Below, piece by piece: positions 45,181-55,724 of a DNA stretch of 64,000 bases. The notes beneath the pieces were generated by a model, which was given only the letters and a program-made list of their open reading frames with translations, had not been told where the DNA came from and ran no database searches. Positions within the stretch are counted from its first letter, which is position 1, and every line of letters starts with the position of its first letter. The stretch comes from Ectobius pallidus (taxonomy: Eukaryota; Arthropoda; Insecta; Blattodea; Ectobiidae), in the NCBI GenBank assembly GCA_964059195.1, contig CAXKWD010000005.1, positions 91,401,882-91,465,881 on the forward strand, in the 5' to 3' direction. Both the position numbers and the translations under genes were made by a program.

Positions 45181-47306
45181 GAAATGGTGTAGACTCAAGT
45201 TTGTCTTTAGCTTTTACTGGAAGTAAAATGGAATGAAACTCACAAGTCATTCATAACGCTTTATAATGATAAAATGCACTCTAGAAGAATATTGATAAGC
45301 TACAGTATATGAAAAAGGGGAAGAAAGGGGATTATGGGCACTGTTGAGAAAAAAGGGGTAAAAGGTACCAAAAAAGGGAAAAAAGGTGCTACAAAAATGT
45401 CTCCATTCTCGACTATATATAAAATCTCACACTGTGGTATCTTTCCGAAGAGCTTTAATTTACCCTACGAGAAAAGGTGCGCACCTAAAAATCCTAACCC
45501 TAGTTATAAGTAATATAAACCAGGCCAATTATCCGTTATATTTTTTTATAAAATATCATTTGGAAAAATTGTAAAGAGTTAGATATATTTAGTAATTATA
45601 AGACCTAGTAGGCCTACATAGTACTTTAAATAAATGTTTAGTTGTCTATTTTTTTCAGTCTCCAGTACTGGAATCCTAGTACATCGTATGATAAGTTCGG
45701 GTTATATTGTTCTATCTACCGCACATTCAGTATTTATACACATCATTAATTAAAGAGTGCCTGAACAACTTATTTTGCTTGGACGTCATCAATTTTAAAC
45801 TTTTCATCTTCTTCTAATGGTATACTTGTTGGAGCACGTACCACGACAGGTTACACAGACGGATGATCATTTAATACCAGCTTTTCTGCATCCGTATCTT
45901 CCACCACACCGAGTTGCACGGTGACAAAATATGATGTGGAAATATTCTCAGAAGCCACATAGACAAGTAACATTTATTTAAAGTAATAGGTAGGCCTACT
46001 TTTCTTACAATATCTAATAAATATATCTAATTCCTTACCATCTTTCAAAATACTGGTATTTTTTTTAATTGAACATAAAACTTTACAACTTTACAACTTT
46101 ACAACAAGAATAATAATAATGATAATAATAACGATAATGAGTTTTATGTGTAACGTTAACCATTAGTAAGTATATATTTCTAAGAACTAATTTGCTTGCT
46201 TGGTATAATAATTTTCATAATTAATTTTCGTTAAAAAATATAATACAGGCTATAGGTGTATGTAAAACAGAATTTCCAGAACTATGTCATACTTCATATC
46301 CTTCTATTTCCTGAACTATTTAATCTACAAAAATATCATTCAGATCAATTTTATAAGAACTTTTATGTAGTTTAATTTTGTGCATAAACTGTTTTTTGCT
46401 AGAACCCATAGCTTTTATGTGTTTAGGGAAAACTGCGAGAAATGACATTCAAAAGTGCCCCCCACTCCCCGCTCACCCCCTATCAATGGGGACTTTTACT
46501 ATGTTGTTTAGGACACTTTCCCCCACACCTCTGCCAAATTTCAAAACTACATGTTTCTTTTTTGTCCTTATTTTTCCTTTCTTGCCTGGAATATAATGTA
46601 TTTTCCATTACATGTCCTGTGCTTGTACCGTGGTCGATTTTTAATAAATTAAACTTTAATGGTTGTGTGGTATTTCTCCACTTGTTTCATTATGTAAATA
46701 CACAATATACAGATTATATACATAGATATAACTCCTAAATATAGAGAAAGTGCGATGTACGGTTTTCTTTCGAAATCTCGAAATTTGACCGAAACTTAAA
46801 TTGTTATAACTTTTGAACATTTGAAGACAAAATAACAAATGACTACTCACTTTAAAGTGAATTTATTTCCCTACAACTTCTTTCATGAGAACATTGCTGT
46901 ATACCTAAGGGATGAAGCGCTAGAAGACAAAGTGTGTCAAAAAGCGCGAGGCAAAAGAGCTTTTTTCGAAAATTTGTAATTTTCGTTGGTGGATATCTCG
47001 AAAACTATTGGAAATAGGAAGAAATATGTAGGATCAAACTTGTAGGAAAGTTTATCAGCTTTAATTTTGTATATAGCAATTTTTCCTCTACGATGCACCA
47101 TTGTTTAGATATAAGCGAAAAACCTAAAAATGGGACCTTCTGCGGGCCCCCCTGCCCCCCGCTCACCCCCCACCTTCGGGGACTTTTAGTATGTTATACA
47201 GGAGACTCCCTCCGACATCTCTGCAAAATTTCAAAACTACACGATTTTTTTTTTCTATTCGGTGTTTTTCGACGTTTATTGACTGGACTATATGTATTGT
47301 TATAAG

Positions 47307-48352
47307 TTTGGCCTGGATTTTGATGACTTTGCATCTTTTTCCTGATCATGCTAGGACGATGCTCTGTAGAAAATAAATGTGGCTCATGCCATCTTGAGTG
47401 AAATTAAACCACTTTTATGGGTGCTTTTCTCTGCATCCTTAGACATGTTTCTCTGATAGGTTATTTTTTATGGTTTATAAGTAATTTTAAAGTCATTTGT
47501 CAGAATAAACCTAGGTTTTTGTCACTTTCAGAAAATTTGGTTGCATTATTCTAATAATACGAGTAGAATCAATTTTCATCACGGGTTATTGTGTCTACTG
47601 GTTACAATTCAGTAATTTACAGAGCAGAAGGTAGTGGGTAAGGTACTGAAGTGATATTTTTATTTAGACTTGCCAAAAGTAAAAACAAGTATTTCTGCAA
47701 AATTAAAATATTTTAATATTAATAGGAAAATAGCACAGTGAAGTATTAACATTTGTAGCAAGATTGAGTATGGAAATATGCACATTAACTTCACTATTAG
47801 GTATATTTACTCAGAACTACCATTTCAATGGGTATCTCCATCATCATCAGCAGATTTCGACTGGCCATCTGGTGACGGATGGATGAACTTGTTGATCAAA
47901 GTTCCCCCAAGGAATAAATATCTATTCAAAAGAATCACCAAAAACTTCTAAACTTAGACACCTCAGTGGGCATAAAGGGAACTTTGTTCAACAAGTTCAT
48001 CCACCCGACAGCAGAAAGCCAATCGGAATCAGCTGATGTGGATGGGGATACTCATTAAAGCATTCTGGGTAAACGTACCTAATAGTGAAGTTAGTGTACA
48101 TATTTCTGTACTCTATCTTACTACAGATTAAAATTTTTTTTTCAGAGTATAGTGACACTGTTTGTCACTTACTGTAAAGCAGCATTGAGTAATAAAGTAT
48201 AAGTGATAATGTGCAAGGAGTTTTACAAATAAAGGTAATTTTTAAGTCAATCATCTTCCTTTAAGGTCATTTTAACTTAATTTTTAAGTAATAAAGTCAT
48301 CTTTTTCAGATAATTTTTAAGTATTCTTTAGGTCATCAAAATCCAGGTCCTA
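47307..48352. mobile_element. Non-autonomous hAT, CAGGGCC family, copy 2
   Basis: Ends TTTGGCCTGGATTTTGATGA and, inverted, TAGGACCTGGATTTTGATGA. Flanks GTTATAAG (47299-47306) and GTTTTAAG (48353-48360). It is 1046 bp without a gene. It contains an inverted pair near 47850-48060 (GTTGATCAAAGTTCCC and GGGAACTTTGTTCAACAAGT). Confidence 0.7.
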
Positions 48353-48424
48353 GTTTTAAGCAATCATCAAGTGAAATCAATATGAAACATTTTAGTGGAA
48401 TGGCTGCTCTTTAAGAATTACAAC

Positions 48425-50049
48425 CAGTGATGGGAAAATTACAAAAAAATAGTAATTGGGCTGAATTACAATTACTTGAGAAAAATTTTACTCAATTACA
48501 ATTACAAATTACTTTTTGAAAAAGTAATCAGTAAAATTACAATTACAATTACAATGACTTTACAAAATGGCAGTACCTAAAAATTCCTTCTTTTTTGGGG
48601 GGCACAAAAAAGTAATCAGTAAAATTACAATTACAATTACTTTACAAAATGGCAGTACCGGTACCTAATTTTTTTCTTTTTTGGGGGGGGGGGGCACAAG
48701 GGCAGAAACTATTGGGCCATTCAGCTAATAAAGTTGCTTGGGACGTTACAAAGTCTAAAATTATTAATGACCAAACAAACAAAATAGATCAATACCAATA
48801 TTTCCATACACATTGAGTAAGTTTTGTTAATATTACCTCTAACCAGGATATTAGTTGTGACGACGTTATCCTATAGCAATTGAGAATGAGAAGCAAATTT
48901 AAAAATATACTTAAATAAGAAATGTTCTTACTGAAAACATTTTAACTGAAAAAGTTTTGAGAAAAAAACATTTTTCATTCTTTTTTAAACCGAATCTGTA
49001 AATCGCTTCAGCTTCACTGGGGTTAAAAAGAAGGCCATGACAGTTCATGTAGCAAAACCCATAAAGTGACATTTACAATTGTGAAACCCCGCAACACGCG
49101 GCGTAATATTGCAGTATCACAATAGATTACATTTGATCAAATTAGAAAAAGACAAATACCGGGATCCAGAATCCTACTATCAGAATTATATGTGAATGTC
49201 ATCTTGTTGTAAATCACTGGTCCTCATACAGCATAAATTAATTTTCAATGCCATAAGCAGTATTTTCAACAGAGCCTCTAATGCTCGGTAATTAACTTTG
49301 AAGTTGAGGTTAGTTTGAGCTTAGTTTTATAATGTGGAACACATAACCTTGTTTTCAAAGAAAGGGATATAAATAAATGTTATAGGCTGAGAACAGCAAT
49401 TTTAATTTCTTGAACACGTCTTGAAATAAATGGAAACCAAACAGAAATCTAATTAAATGTAGTATCGCTCCCGTAAATTGCTCTGACTGTGGTCGCCATT
49501 GAAAAAAAAAAAAAAACACACACACACACACACACTTTCGACTTCCGCTCATCTCAGCTGATGTCGCATTGCCACGTTTCTCCACAGAAATGCTGACTTG
49601 CCATGTCGAATGTCGCGTCACTGCTTTAAATCGCTAAAATTTCGCTGCACCAAACTAAAGTGTAAAAAAGAATGGTTGATAGCCCATGCAGCAAAACCCG
49701 TAAAGCCAGATCTGACTTCGCTTCACCACTGCTGCAGCGACCATACAGCGATGCTGCAACAGCTGTAAAGCGCTTTACGTTTGCTTTAAAAAGAATGCAA
49801 AGTTCACCACTGCTGCAGCGACTGCCAGCGAGTAGAAAAAAGCAACATTGCCAAATTCTCGATTCGATACTTTTCGATTACTAAAATGTAACGATTACTC
49901 AAAAGTAACGATTACAATTTTATTTCCAGAAGTAAATTACCAGTAAAAATTACATTTTTTAAAAAAGTAACGATTACAAGTAAATGGGACCAAAAAAAGG
50001 AATCGTTACTGTAATCCGATTACTTTTACTCAATTACTTCCCATCACTG
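48425..50049. mobile_element. Non-autonomous hAT with CAGTGATGGG ends, TSD ATTACAAC
   Basis: Ends CAGTGATGGG with A/T-rich AATTACAATTAC-like subterminal repeats on both sides. ATTACAAC is duplicated at 48417-48424 and 50050-50057. Length 1625 bp. CAGTGATGGG ends with TAATTAC-rich flanks are widespread in animal hATs. It holds G-runs (about 48675-48690), an A-run and (CA)n at 49502-49534, and a short repeated CACCACTGCTGCAGCGACC (49727 and 49805). No transposase. Confidence 0.9.
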
Positions 50050-50057
50050 ATTACAAC

Positions 50058-51208
50058 CATAACCTTGGAAAAACATTTACTCCTTTTTCATCAAATACTA
50101 TGACATTACCTTTCTTTGCAATTTGATGAACTGACAATAAATTAGCTGCACTATCCGGACAAAATATTACGTCTGAAATAGTAGCCTTGGTTAAGCCTTT
50201 GTTATTTATCATTAAAGTAACATCACCTACACCTTCACTTTTCAGGACAGTATTGTTTGCAACTAAAATTTCTCGTGATTCGTCACGATTCACAAAATCT
50301 GCAAGATCCTCTCTATGAGAAATTGATTTGCTACAGCAACTATCAAAATACCACTCATCTCTACCTAAATTTGCACTAGACATAGCGAAGCCTGACATAG
50401 CTACAGTCAATAAACCTATATCTTTGGCATTATTACCTGAAGAATTCTTCGAAGAACTTGATTGATGATTTCCACCCTTCTTCTTTTCCTTCTTCATTTT
50501 CTTCCATTCTATACAGTCAGGTTTCTTATGACCTTGCTTGTGACAGTGATAACAAGTGGGCACAAATACACTAATTTTCTTCTTTGGTATTGACCTCGCT
50601 GTAAGAGCTGTCTCACTTTGTCGCTCCCTTGTTCCCTCATCATAGTTATGAAGAAAAGCTAACACACTTTCCAGAGTCACTTTAGTATTTGCAGCACCAT
50701 ATGAAAGTATGAGTGAAGTGCAAGAGTCTGGAAGTCCATGCAAAAGCATAGCACCAATTTTTTCATCAGTATAGACTACACCACAATCTGCTAGTTCACC
50801 ACGAACAGTAAGCATATGGTTTACATACTCGTCTACTGATTTGAAGTCATCAAGTCTGGCTCTGTAGAGTCGCCTCTCCAGTATTAATTGATCCGCAACA
50901 CCCTGCTCACCAAACTCTTTTCCAAGTTTATCCCACGCTGCCTTGGCTGTCGTGATCCCCAAGATTCGAGAATGTATAGGAGTTGCCACCGCCATTCCAA
51001 TCTTGGCAAGTGCCCTTTGATTGTGAATAGTATTGCTATCAGTTCCTTCAACAGCACCCCAAAGTCCACAATCAATTAGAAAACACTTCATTTGGAATTT
51101 CCAGGTTGCAAAATTGTTACGTCCTTCCAGCTTGTTAATCCCTGGTACTCCAGATACAGACAAGACAGTAGTTGTCGTAGTGGCACCAGTTTCTGCTTCC
51201 GTCGCCAT
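50058..51208 (-). pseudogene. Copia-type gag and protease, 3' truncated
   Basis: On the minus strand from ATG 51208 (MATEAETGATTTT): a UBN2-type Copia gag (FATWKFQMKCFLIDCGLWGA, residues 33-52), a CCHC knuckle CYHCHKQGHKKPDC (219-232) and the protease start DEWYFDSCCSKSISH. The protease Asp is D289, in DSCCS where Copia has DSG[A/C]S, so the flap Gly is changed. The frame is open for about 380 codons, then runs into the hAT at 50049. Downstream integrase, RT and RNase H are not present beyond the hAT except for a possible few dozen bases at 48361-48416. Confidence 0.85.
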
Positions 51209-51452
51209 GTTTCTTGAAGTTTCCGTCTTTTATGTCGAATTTCTAAGACAAAATCTAGACAATAATCCACAATACCTTATCGATGTTGCACGCTGGCTCC
51301 ATACGCTAGGTTATATCTCCACTTCTTAATTATTTTTGAAGTGTTGATTTCATCATGTCGAAATATAAATCACTCACAAAAATTCCTGGTAATATGTTCT
51401 TGGAAGATAAACTAATCGTCCTGGGCAGATATTGATCGTCCTGGGCCCATAA

Positions 51453-51658
51453 CCTGATGGATTCTTGGAGTGGATATGATTGTATTTCAATGATACTCGT
51501 GGATTCTTCTTGTAGGAGCATTTATTCCTTTTGCATCCATACACCACTCTGTCTTCCGACCATGTGGTGTATGGATGCAAAAGGAATAAATGCTCCTACA
51601 AGAAGAATCCACGAGTATCATTGAAATACAATCATATCCACTCCAAGAATCCATCAGG
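51453..51658. repeat. Perfect 95-bp inverted repeat (hairpin), 16-bp loop
   Basis: 51453-51547 and 51564-51658 are exact reverse complements over 95 bp, starting CCTGATGGATTCTTGGAGTG. The 16-bp spacer is TCTGTCTTCCGACCAT. I found no mismatch. Each arm contains short ORFs, identical on opposite strands, with no known domain. Confidence 0.95.
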
Positions 51659-51770
51659 GACATTAATTTTTATATTAGGGTGTGGCATCAATGGGGGCCC
51701 CCACAGTAAGTGGGGCCCGGGGCGGACCGCCCCCACCGCCCCACCCTAGGAACACTACTGGGTGAAATCT
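51659..51770 (+). repeat. GC-rich transposon end fragment
   Basis: GGGGCCCGGGGCGGACCGCC and CCACCGCCCCACCCTAGG stand out in AT-rich surroundings. Such blocks occur next to hAT-type ends (CTAG-x-GACGCCCCTG) in many invertebrates. No partner end was found. Confidence 0.35.
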
Positions 51771-51814
51771 GAACTGTGTTGAGATTTAGAGGTTAGAGTT
51801 CACAAGTTACTTAC

Positions 51815-51955
51815 AGGAACAAATCCAGTCATCTCAATTTTTCTTAGCTCTTCCAGCAGTTTCTGTTCCTCAAGTCGAGCTTCCTCTTTCTTCTTCTCAG
51901 CTTCAAGCTCTGCAATCCTCGCTTCAATAAGCTTCCTCTCTTCTTTATCAGCAAC
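51815..51955 (-). CDS. TCHP: Trichoplein exon (in-window exon 5, near the C-terminus)
   Basis: 141 bp between TACAG and GTAAGT. It reads VADKEERKLIEARIAELEAE, then KKKEEARLEEQKLLEEL and RKIEMTGFVP. The TGFVP end corresponds to the region just before the conserved KPYG-type C-terminus of trichoplein, which should be on one more small exon to the left. I did not find it within 47-51.8 kb. Confidence 0.78.
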
Positions 51956-52593
51956 CTGTACATAAAAACTGCATCACAAATGGCCTGTACAGGTAATCCA
52001 TGAACAGTTACTAAATGAACATTTTGCCCACAGTTTCCCTGAAAGTGTCATTATTGCAAATCCTCTAAATACTTAGAATTATTTTTAGTATAGGTAACTT
52101 CGCGTCCCAGAAATAAATTTCCCTGACTTTCCATGACCAGAATCTTATATTTCCCTGACCATAAGAATCAATGTTTTCAAGGTTCTCTGTAAACAAACAA
52201 ATGAAAATCCAGCCTCCTCCATCCCCATAATAAAAATAAGAAATGATTAGATCAAGTACTGAAAAGAAAATTGCTTACAGCAGACTGGAGCAAAAAACAT
52301 GCCCCTCACATTTCGCTCACTGGGGCTAGTTATTTAACCTGGCTATTGCGCATTTTCTTACAAATTTCCCTGACTATTTCCTTTACAAAATTCCCTGACT
52401 TTCCCTGACCGATTTCAATTTCCCTGACTTTCCAGTTTGTGGACACCCTGTGTCCTTAATCTATAATCCACCACATTACTCATGCCCCAGTGTGCAAGCA
52501 AGCAAGAACTCTTTAAGACCATGTGCAACTGTAAGAATTTTCCCCATCAAATGACCACCCACGTGTCATGGGCGTCATGGGCATGCCTTATGG

Positions 52594-55135
52594 TAGGGTG
52601 ACCAGATGTACCGTTTTTAATGGGATTGTCCCTTTTTTGATTGACTGGTCCCGTTATCCCAACAAAAGTTTAACGGGACGTAAAATGTCCCTTTTTTTTA
52701 ATTAATTTCTTAATGTCCCGTTTTCATGAAATTTGTTCTGTGTACATAAGTTACAGTTTTGTGCGTACACTCAAATCAGTCATTTCTTTCTTTTTTTATT
52801 AACACGGATTCTAATGTTTGCCAAGAGATGGCGTTTCAGTTTCTGAGTTTTGAAACATTGGCCATTGGCGTCCTTTTCTAACGTTTACATTTGTATTTTC
52901 GCTTGTTTGTGACTTCCTATTGTGTCCATCAAGTTATCTAGGATTGTGTAAAGCACAGGTTGTGAAGCCGTTGGTTAAGAATGCCTAAACGAAAATGCAA
53001 TTTCACGGATGCATTAAAGAAAGAATTTCCGTTTCTTAGAGCAGAGGAAGACAAGTTATTATGTACTTTATGCAAAGGCATGTTTTCTATTGAGCATGGC
53101 GGCCAGTCGGACATAACACAACATGTGCAAAAGAAGAAGCACAGAGTGGCAGGGGCTGCTAGGAGTTCCAGCAAAAAGTTAACAGCTTTTATGATGACAC
53201 AAGGAAAATTGGATGAAGAAGGCAAACGTCTTGCTGCCGTAGAAGGTTTGTTTACATTTCATACGATCAAACATAACCACTCTTATCGTTCAATGGACTG
53301 TACATCAACTCTTGTGCGTAGTCTGTTTGAAAAGAAGTTTTCATGTGGGAGGACAAAATGCGAGGCAATCGTGGTGAATGTCTTGGCTCCTTTTGCACTA
53401 GGGAAAATCACCAAGGACTTGCAAGAAGCAAAATATGTATCAGTTATGGTTGATACTTCAAACCACAATAACTTGAAGTTAGTTCCAGTCCTTCTAAGGT
53501 ATTTCATACCTAATAAAGGGATTCAGATCAAACTGCTTGAGTTCCAGAACCTTTCAGGGGAAACAGCAGAGATGATAACAAACCACATTTTATGCATCTT
53601 GAAAAAATATAAGTTGACTGACAAAGTGATTGCTTTCTGTGGTGACAACTGCAACACAAACTTCGGTGGTGTTCGAAGAAAAGGTTCCAACAATGTGTTT
53701 TCCAAATTAAGACAGGAGGTAAATGATAACATTTTTGGAATAGGTTGTGCTGCTCATATTGTACACAATGCCATGCAGACAAGTGCAGACATTTTACCTA
53801 TTGATGCTGACACGATTATTAATAAGGTATTCCAGTATTTCCACATTTATGCTGTTAGAGTGTCTGAATTAAAGAGCTTCTGTGAGTTTGTTGATGTCGA
53901 ATATAGACAGGTGTTAGGAAGTGTAAAAACAAGATGGCTTTCATTACAACCAGCAGTGAATAGAGTGTTCGAAATGTATGAAGGTCTTAAATCCTATTTT
54001 CTCTCACAGGAGAAGTGTCCCAAGCTACTAATGGACTTCTTCAGCAATCCACAATCACAATTTTGGCTTCATTTTATAAACTCTCAATTGGAAGTGTGTG
54101 CAAACACTGTGAAAAAAATTGAAAAGGACAATATATGTGGCAACGAAGTTGCAGATGAATTGTGCACCTTGAAAAACAAACTTATGTGCAGAAAAACACA
54201 GAATTTTCGAACTTCCGTAATGATCTCCTTGCTGAAAGACCTAGAAGATGGAGGTTTGATGAAAGATCGTGAATTTACAGAGATTGCAAACAGGTTTTAT
54301 GAAACTTTCCTACAATACGTAGAGAACTGGGCACAGCCTTTTGAAAAACTCAACGAACTCCAGTGGGTTCAACTGAACAGTCCTCCATCATGGAACCAGG
54401 TTCAGAAGTGTTTGCAGTGGATAATAGAAATTGACAATAGATTAGAAAAAGTGATAGACGAAGATAAACTTTTTGATGAAGTACGACATGTACAAAACAT
54501 CTTTGAAATTAAAAGTGAAACTTGGAAGAACAGTGGATCTGCAACTGAAAATAAGTGGATGGATATTTTTAGTGTTATGAAGGATCAAAATATTGAATTT
54601 GAGAGCATTGTGTGTCTTGTGAGCTTTGCTTTGGCGATTCCAGGAACAAATGCAGCATTAGAGAGAGTGATTTCAATTGTCAATTGTATGTGGACAGATG
54701 AAAAGAATAGGTTTAATGTTGAAACTGTTAAGGCTATGGTTACAGTCAATATGCATTTCGGTGGTACTTCTTGCATATGTTTTTTATAATTTTTGTTAGA
54801 ACAACCAAAACGTTTGCAAGAAATACAGAACTCGCAAAAATATCAAAGAAATACTGGTTCAGATTCCGGATGCACTGCATCCGATGAAGTGAACTATAAA
54901 TAAGATTTTGACTCTGAACTTAACTTCTCAGATGTAGGCAAGGATTTTATTGAAGTATCTTTAAAATATTATTTGTAAGGTTATAACATGTTCACTTTAT
55001 TGGTTAAAATTAAAATTTAATTACTAAATTATAGAATATGTATGGCATTTTATAATTATGGATTCAGTTTTCTCAATAATCCATATAACATGCCTGAGTG
55101 TCCTGTTTTTTCATTTTTGAAATATGGTCACCCTA
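52594..55135 (+). mobile_element. Near-intact hAT transposon in a TCHP intron, TSD CCTTATGG
   Basis: Ends TAGGGTGACCA in both orientations (52594 and 55135). CCTTATGG is duplicated exactly at 52586-52593 and 55136-55143. Length 2542 bp. It lies between trichoplein exons 4 and 5, in the opposite orientation to the gene. It carries one long transposase ORF. Confidence 0.95.
52981..54789 (+). CDS. hAT transposase, 602 aa, probably C-terminally truncated
   Basis: A continuous 602-codon frame from ATG 52981 (MPKRKCNFTDALKKEFPFLR). A BED-like zinc finger is C28, C31, H48, H54. RNase H-like catalytic candidates are D158 (VMVDTSNHN), D222 (FCGDNCNTNFGG) and E561 (AALERVISIVN). CAAHIVHNAMQT and KTRWLSLQPAVNRV match conserved hAT blocks; residues 550-590 form the dimerisation region. 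The TAA at 54787-54789 is followed in the same frame by 37 more codons to a TAA at 54901-54903 (FLLEQPKRLQEIQNSQKYQ), the usual end of this family, so the stop is likely a nonsense mutation that removes only the tail. The core looks potentially active. Confidence 0.88.
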   Translation: MPKRKCNFTDALKKEFPFLRAEEDKLLCTLCKGMFSIEHGGQSDITQHVQKKKHRVAGAARSSSKKLTAFMMTQGKLDEEGKRLAAVEGLFTFHTIKHNHSYRSMDCTSTLVRSLFEKKFSCGRTKCEAIVVNVLAPFALGKITKDLQEAKYVSVMVDTSNHNNLKLVPVLLRYFIPNKGIQIKLLEFQNLSGETAEMITNHILCILKKYKLTDKVIAFCGDNCNTNFGGVRRKGSNNVFSKLRQEVNDNIFGIGCAAHIVHNAMQTSADILPIDADTIINKVFQYFHIYAVRVSELKSFCEFVDVEYRQVLGSVKTRWLSLQPAVNRVFEMYEGLKSYFLSQEKCPKLLMDFFSNPQSQFWLHFINSQLEVCANTVKKIEKDNICGNEVADELCTLKNKLMCRKTQNFRTSVMISLLKDLEDGGLMKDREFTEIANRFYETFLQYVENWAQPFEKLNELQWVQLNSPPSWNQVQKCLQWIIEIDNRLEKVIDEDKLFDEVRHVQNIFEIKSETWKNSGSATENKWMDIFSVMKDQNIEFESIVCLVSFALAIPGTNAALERVISIVNCMWTDEKNRFNVETVKAMVTVNMHFGGTSCICFL

Positions 55136-55144
55136 CCTTATGGT

Positions 55145-55440
55145 TTCATTTATTTGTTTTGCATCTTTTGTCTGTCAACCACCAGTTGTTGCATAGAGAA
55201 TAAAAAATAAATATTTGATGAGCTTAGTGCACGAGTGCGCATCTGTGGCACATTGTGCCACTGTGCAGTAGGGTAATGTCTCCCACTACAGTCGCCCTTG
55301 ACGTCAGTGTAAAGCAGTTTCGACGGCGATGTAAAGACAGAGCAGTACTGGCTGTAACGTCTTTCTCTTTTTTCACATTCCTTTTCAAATAATTTAATTT
55401 TAATCTTAAAAATATGAGAATAATACTACTGTAAATTGCA
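55145..55440 (-). repeat. Intronic fragment related to the 11880-13147 hAT
   Basis: GAGAATAAAAAATAAA with flanking GTTGTTGCA and AGTGCACG resembles 11980-12040 (GAGAATAAAAAATAAAATAT). It looks like an old fragment of the same hAT family within a trichoplein intron. Only partial similarity by eye. Confidence 0.35.
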
Positions 55441-55453
55441 GACATGCAACTAC

Positions 55454-55721
55454 CTGTAAATCAATCATCTTTTTGTGCATTTCTTTTTTCTTGTTGAGTT
55501 CTTCTTGCTCTTTCTTGAGCTCAGCATATGCCAGCTCCAGCCTGGTTACGAGGTTCTCTCTCTCTTTGACCAATTCTCGTTGTGCTGCAAGGTTTGCTTC
55601 TACTTTCTCCTCTAGTTGCCTCTGTTGAGTGATGAGTACTTCTGTCATCAGTCTTTCACGGGCTTCACATTCACATTTCCATTTTTCTTCTTGCTCTGCC
55701 CACATTTTCTGGGCTTCTTCA
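55454..55721 (-). CDS. TCHP: Trichoplein exon (in-window exon 4)
   Basis: 268 bp between TTAACAG and GTAGTT. It starts HEEAQKMWAEQEEKWKCECE, then ARERLMTEVLITQQRQLEEK, and ends HKKMIDLQ on a full codon. The MW-xxxExxWxxExxARxRLMxEVLxxxQxQ pattern is diagnostic of trichoplein. Confidence 0.88.
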
Positions 55722-55724
55722 CTG

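Larger units (their letters stand above)
44349..45502. mobile_element. Non-autonomous hAT with palindromic core, TSD GTTATAAG
   Basis: Ends CAGGGTTAGGATTTTTAGGT (left) and TAGGGTTAGGATTTTTAGGT (right, inverted). GTTATAAG is duplicated exactly at 44341-44348 and 45503-45510. Inside the ends it is rich in AAAGGGG-like tracts. No transposase. The centre (44751-45180) is a palindrome of 21-bp repeats. Confidence 0.9.
43158..47290. mobile_element. 4.1-kb giant inverted-repeat element
   Basis: Termini TAGTCCAG lie in inverted orientation at 43158 and 47290, with TAT just outside each. From there the arms align for about 1.1 kb (43158-44315 with 46085-47290), with scattered differences and small gaps. 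Inside each arm one ~700-bp-spaced module is present twice: a block starting near ATCGTGTAGTTTTGAAATTT and ending in a G-rich GGGGGGTGAGCGGGGGGCAG tract. No transposase. A 3-bp flank would fit a Harbinger-like origin, but this is weak. A hAT is nested in the centre. Confidence 0.7.

Noticed and set aside
44659..45192. ORFs on both strands encoding ISEKV or FPKLKL repeats
   Set aside because: They are translations of the 21-bp palindromic repeat, open in several frames on both strands, so not proteins.
43157..47305. Mirror-image ORFs (for example beginning MHHCLDISEKPKNG) that look conserved
   Set aside because: Conservation is explained by the inverted-repeat arms; no domain and no codon bias.
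49502..49534. CRISPR-like or regulatory repeat at the A-run and (CA)n
   Set aside because: Simple microsatellite; no spacer-repeat organisation.
51374..51749. Two nearly identical ORFs on opposite strands beginning MHPYTT
   Set aside because: By-product of the perfect 95-bp inverted repeat.
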